From: Streptococcaceae bacterium
GTDB lineage: Bacteria > Bacillota > Bacilli > Lactobacillales > Streptococcaceae
Assembly: GCA_031253335.1 (NCBI GenBank)
Contig: JAIRWF010000030.1
Coordinates: forward strand, 1 to 50,690
Direction of reading: 5' to 3'
DNA length: 50,690 nucleotides
How positions within the stretch are numbered: position 1 is the stretch's first letter; each line of letters starts with the position of its first letter. Of the stretch, positions 48,723-50,690 are shown one piece after another. The notes under the pieces were generated by a model that saw only the letters and a program-made list of their open reading frames with translations, was not told where the DNA came from and ran no database searches. Position numbers and translations under genes: made by a program.

Positions 48723-50029
48723 ATGGAAAGTGCTTTAATGGCAAATTTGGTGGCGTGGAAAGACTCACCAATACGAAAGCCACTCATTTTAGAAGGCGCA
48801 AGGCAAGTTGGGAAAACTTATCTGTTAGAAGAGTTTGGAAAGCGTTACTTTGAAAATGTTCTAAGAGTTAACTTTCAAGACCCCAAGGAAGAGTTATTCA
48901 ACTGTTTGAGGGGTCAATTGAGCCTCAGCGGCTGATTTCTGCATTGGAGGTTTTGTATGATGTAGAAATCAAGCCTGAGACGACTTTGATTATCTTTGAT
49001 GAGGTGCAAGAAGTTCCTAGGGCACTGACTGCGTTAAAGTATTTCAATGAAAATGCAAAGGAATATGCCATTGTAGCAGCAGGGAGCTTACTAGGCGTAT
49101 TTTTGCATCGTGGTACGTCATTTCCTGTGGGACAAGTTGAGCTTTTACGTTTAGAAACCTTAAGCTTTGAGGAATTCCTCATGGCGAAAGACCGAGAAAA
49201 AATGGTTGAGAATCTGAAAAATCTCTCTTCAGATTTTCACTTTGATGAAACACTCAATGATTTACTGAAGGAATACTTACTCGTGGGAGGAATGCCAGAA
49301 GTCGTCCAGACTTGGTTGGATACAAAGAGTATAGAAGCGACGGAAAGAATTCAAGAATTTATCTTACAAAGCTATCGCGCAGATTTTTCAAAATATGCAG
49401 ATAATAGTTTGTCTATTCGAATTCGACAAGTTTTTGAAAGCCTGCCTGCCCAATTTGCAAAGAGTAATGATAAATTTACCTATGGGGTCATCAAGAACGG
49501 CGCTCGAGCGCGTGAATATGAATTAGCAATCGAATGGCTTGTAGATGCAGGACTTGTTAGACGTGTCACAAAGGTTGAGCGAGGAGACAAAATCCCGCTC
49601 AAAGCCTACGAGGGACGCCAATCCTTTAAATTATATTTTGGAGATATCGGACTATTTCGGCGCCTAGCTGAGATTCCAGCACAGGTCATTGCAGAAAAAG
49701 AGGCTATTTTTAATCAATTTAATGGGCTAATGGCAGAACAATTTGTCTGTCAGCAACTTTCAAATCATCAGTTGTACTATTGGACTTCTGGAGCTGCAAG
49801 CGAGGTCGATTTTGTTGAACAAATTGAAGATAAAATCATACCCATAGAGGTTAAAAGTGGTAGAAATGCGCGAGCGAAGAGCTTAAGAGTTCATCAAGAA
49901 AGATATAAACCCGATATCGCAATTCGTTTTTCATTGTTAAGCCGTAAGAAACAGGAACATCTATTGAACATCCCTCTATTTGAAATCTTTTTGACTGATA
50001 AATTGATAGAAATGGAACTCGAAAAATGA
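48723..50029 (+). pseudogene. Frameshifted AAA ATPase with DUF4143 domain
   Basis: The first frame (48723-48935) has LEGARQVGKTYLLEEFG (Walker A GARQVGKT) and ends RVNFQDPKEELF. The second frame resumes LFEGSIEPQRLISALE, then TLIIFDEVQEVPRAL (Walker B), AAGSLLGVF and the C-terminal DUF4143 part ending at 50029. Adding one base near 48900, just after the codons for EELF, joins them into one protein of about 435 residues. It is either a true one-base deletion or a sequencing error. The family is common on accessory DNA and its role is unknown. Confidence 0.8.
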
Positions 50030-50690
50030 AAATAGTCATCGCCATCGACAGCTTCAAAGGCTCTGCAACGTCATCTGAGCTGAATGCTGCCACAAAAGCA
50101 GGTGTTTTAGAGGCTTTACCAGAGGCAAATGTAGTCAGCTTTGAAATCGCGGACGGTGGCGAAGGAACGTTATCGACCCTACACGCAGGTCTTGGCGGGG
50201 ATTGGGTTACTGTTGAAACAGTGGATTTACTGGAGCGACCTTGTGAGGCATCGTATTTGCTAGTTGGTGGGCAGGCTTTCATTGAGTCGGCAAGTGTTGT
50301 GGGGATTGATAAAATCACGCCCAGCCCTGAGACCTTTGAGAAGGCGACAACGAAGGGTTTGGCAAAACTTTTTGAAGACGCTGTAGCGCAGGGGGCGCAG
50401 GAAATTTATTTGACTCTAGGTGGTACGGGGACGTCCGATGGCGGGCGTGGCCTGTTTGAGGCGCTGAACGGAAAAGTCAGCGAGGTGAAGCTCTACGGCA
50501 TCTCTGACGTGACAAATGTCTATGCAGGGCCTGAGGGCTATTCAATCTTTTTCGGCAAGCAAAAAGGCGGCACGTCCGGGCAAATTGCTGCGCAGAATGA
50601 GTCTGCTTTGGCTTTTGCGGCAAAAATGAAGACCGAGCGTGGCATTGACTTACAAAAAATCCCCGGGACGGGTGCTGCAGGCGGTTTGGG
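50026..50690 (+). CDS. glxK: Glycerate kinase, 5' part
   Basis: The ATG at 50026 overlaps the ATPase stop (ATGA), and the frame is open to the window edge (221 codons). MKIVIAIDSFKGSATSSELNAA, EIADGGEGTLSTL and YLTLGGTGTSDGGRGLFEAL are the glycerate kinase family 1 motifs. It phosphorylates glycerate to a phosphoglycerate for glycolysis. The end lies outside the window. Confidence 0.93.
   Translation, partial: MKIVIAIDSFKGSATSSELNAATKAGVLEALPEANVVSFEIADGGEGTLSTLHAGLGGDWVTVETVDLLERPCEASYLLVGGQAFIESASVVGIDKITPSPETFEKATTKGLAKLFEDAVAQGAQEIYLTLGGTGTSDGGRGLFEALNGKVSEVKLYGISDVTNVYAGPEGYSIFFGKQKGGTSGQIAAQNESALAFAAKMKTERGIDLQKIPGTGAAGGL

Noticed and set aside
1-50690. CRISPR arrays, tRNA or rRNA genes, complete insertion sequences or integrases
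   Set aside because: No regularly spaced repeats with spacers, no tRNA cloverleaf with CCA-type ends, and no transposase or recombinase ORF was found.

Overview
The window is a low-to-mid GC Firmicute chromosome segment, most likely a Lactococcus-like member of the Streptococcaceae. The evidence is the gene content and order: yvcK-whiA, walRK-walJ divergent from tmk-holB-ricT-yabA-rsmI, the mevalonate pathway set mvaK1-mvaD-mvaK2-fni, separate thiolase and HMG-CoA reductase genes, LPXTG and KxYKxGKxW-type surface proteins, an Rgg regulator, and coiA behind a ComX-type cin-box. I see no tRNA, rRNA, CRISPR array or complete insertion sequence. Species assignment is inference.

Layout. 1-1133: a small accessory cluster of four short genes behind a strong promoter whose spacer is an 18-bp perfect palindrome. 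1194-3112: yvcK-whiA, apparently fed by an 11-codon leader ORF. 3113-12841: an accessory island whose right edge is a decayed second copy of the whiA 3' end. It holds a TetR regulator, a secreted aromatic-rich peptide with its own two-gene ABC transporter, a large bifunctional teichoic-acid-type glycosyltransferase, a one-polypeptide TagH-TagG-type exporter, and an AAA ATPase behind a helically phased repeat array. 12976-17276: an LPXTG-anchored 5'-nucleotidase whose 3' end is duplicated 2.1 kb downstream, bracketing an Rgg regulator and a divergent lipoprotein.

17519-33411 is core: secA, DAHP synthase, ung, tyrS, a coiled-coil protein, nhaP, an exported Ig-like protein, walRKJ, and tmk to rsmI. 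33494-45261 holds an orphan amino-acid-binding lipoprotein, the mevalonate operon ending in a MarR gene, an MFS exporter with a structured leader, sodA, rarD, a DEAD-box helicase with a DUF218 protein, and coiA. 45258-48142 on the minus strand holds thiolase, HMG-CoA reductase and a DUF402 protein, so both ends of the mevalonate pathway are present except HMG-CoA synthase. 48197-50690 has two broken genes (RpiR type and a DUF4143 ATPase) and the start of glycerate kinase.

Three sequence-level patterns stand out beyond the genes. First, a 16-bp palindrome (consensus CTGTCAAATTTGACAG) recurs about 12 times inside coding sequence between 31.2 and 48.1 kb, in different reading frames, so the DNA rather than the peptide is conserved. 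Second, at least eight genes have a -10 box, usually an extended TGnTATAAT, that ends only 6-7 nt before a start codon with no usable Shine-Dalgarno, which predicts leaderless mRNAs for core genes (walR, tmk, mvaK1, mvaD, thiolase, DEAD helicase). Third, the accessory blocks are bounded by duplicated gene 3' ends (whiA, the 5'-nucleotidase, the exporter), suggesting growth by repeated recombination at gene ends.
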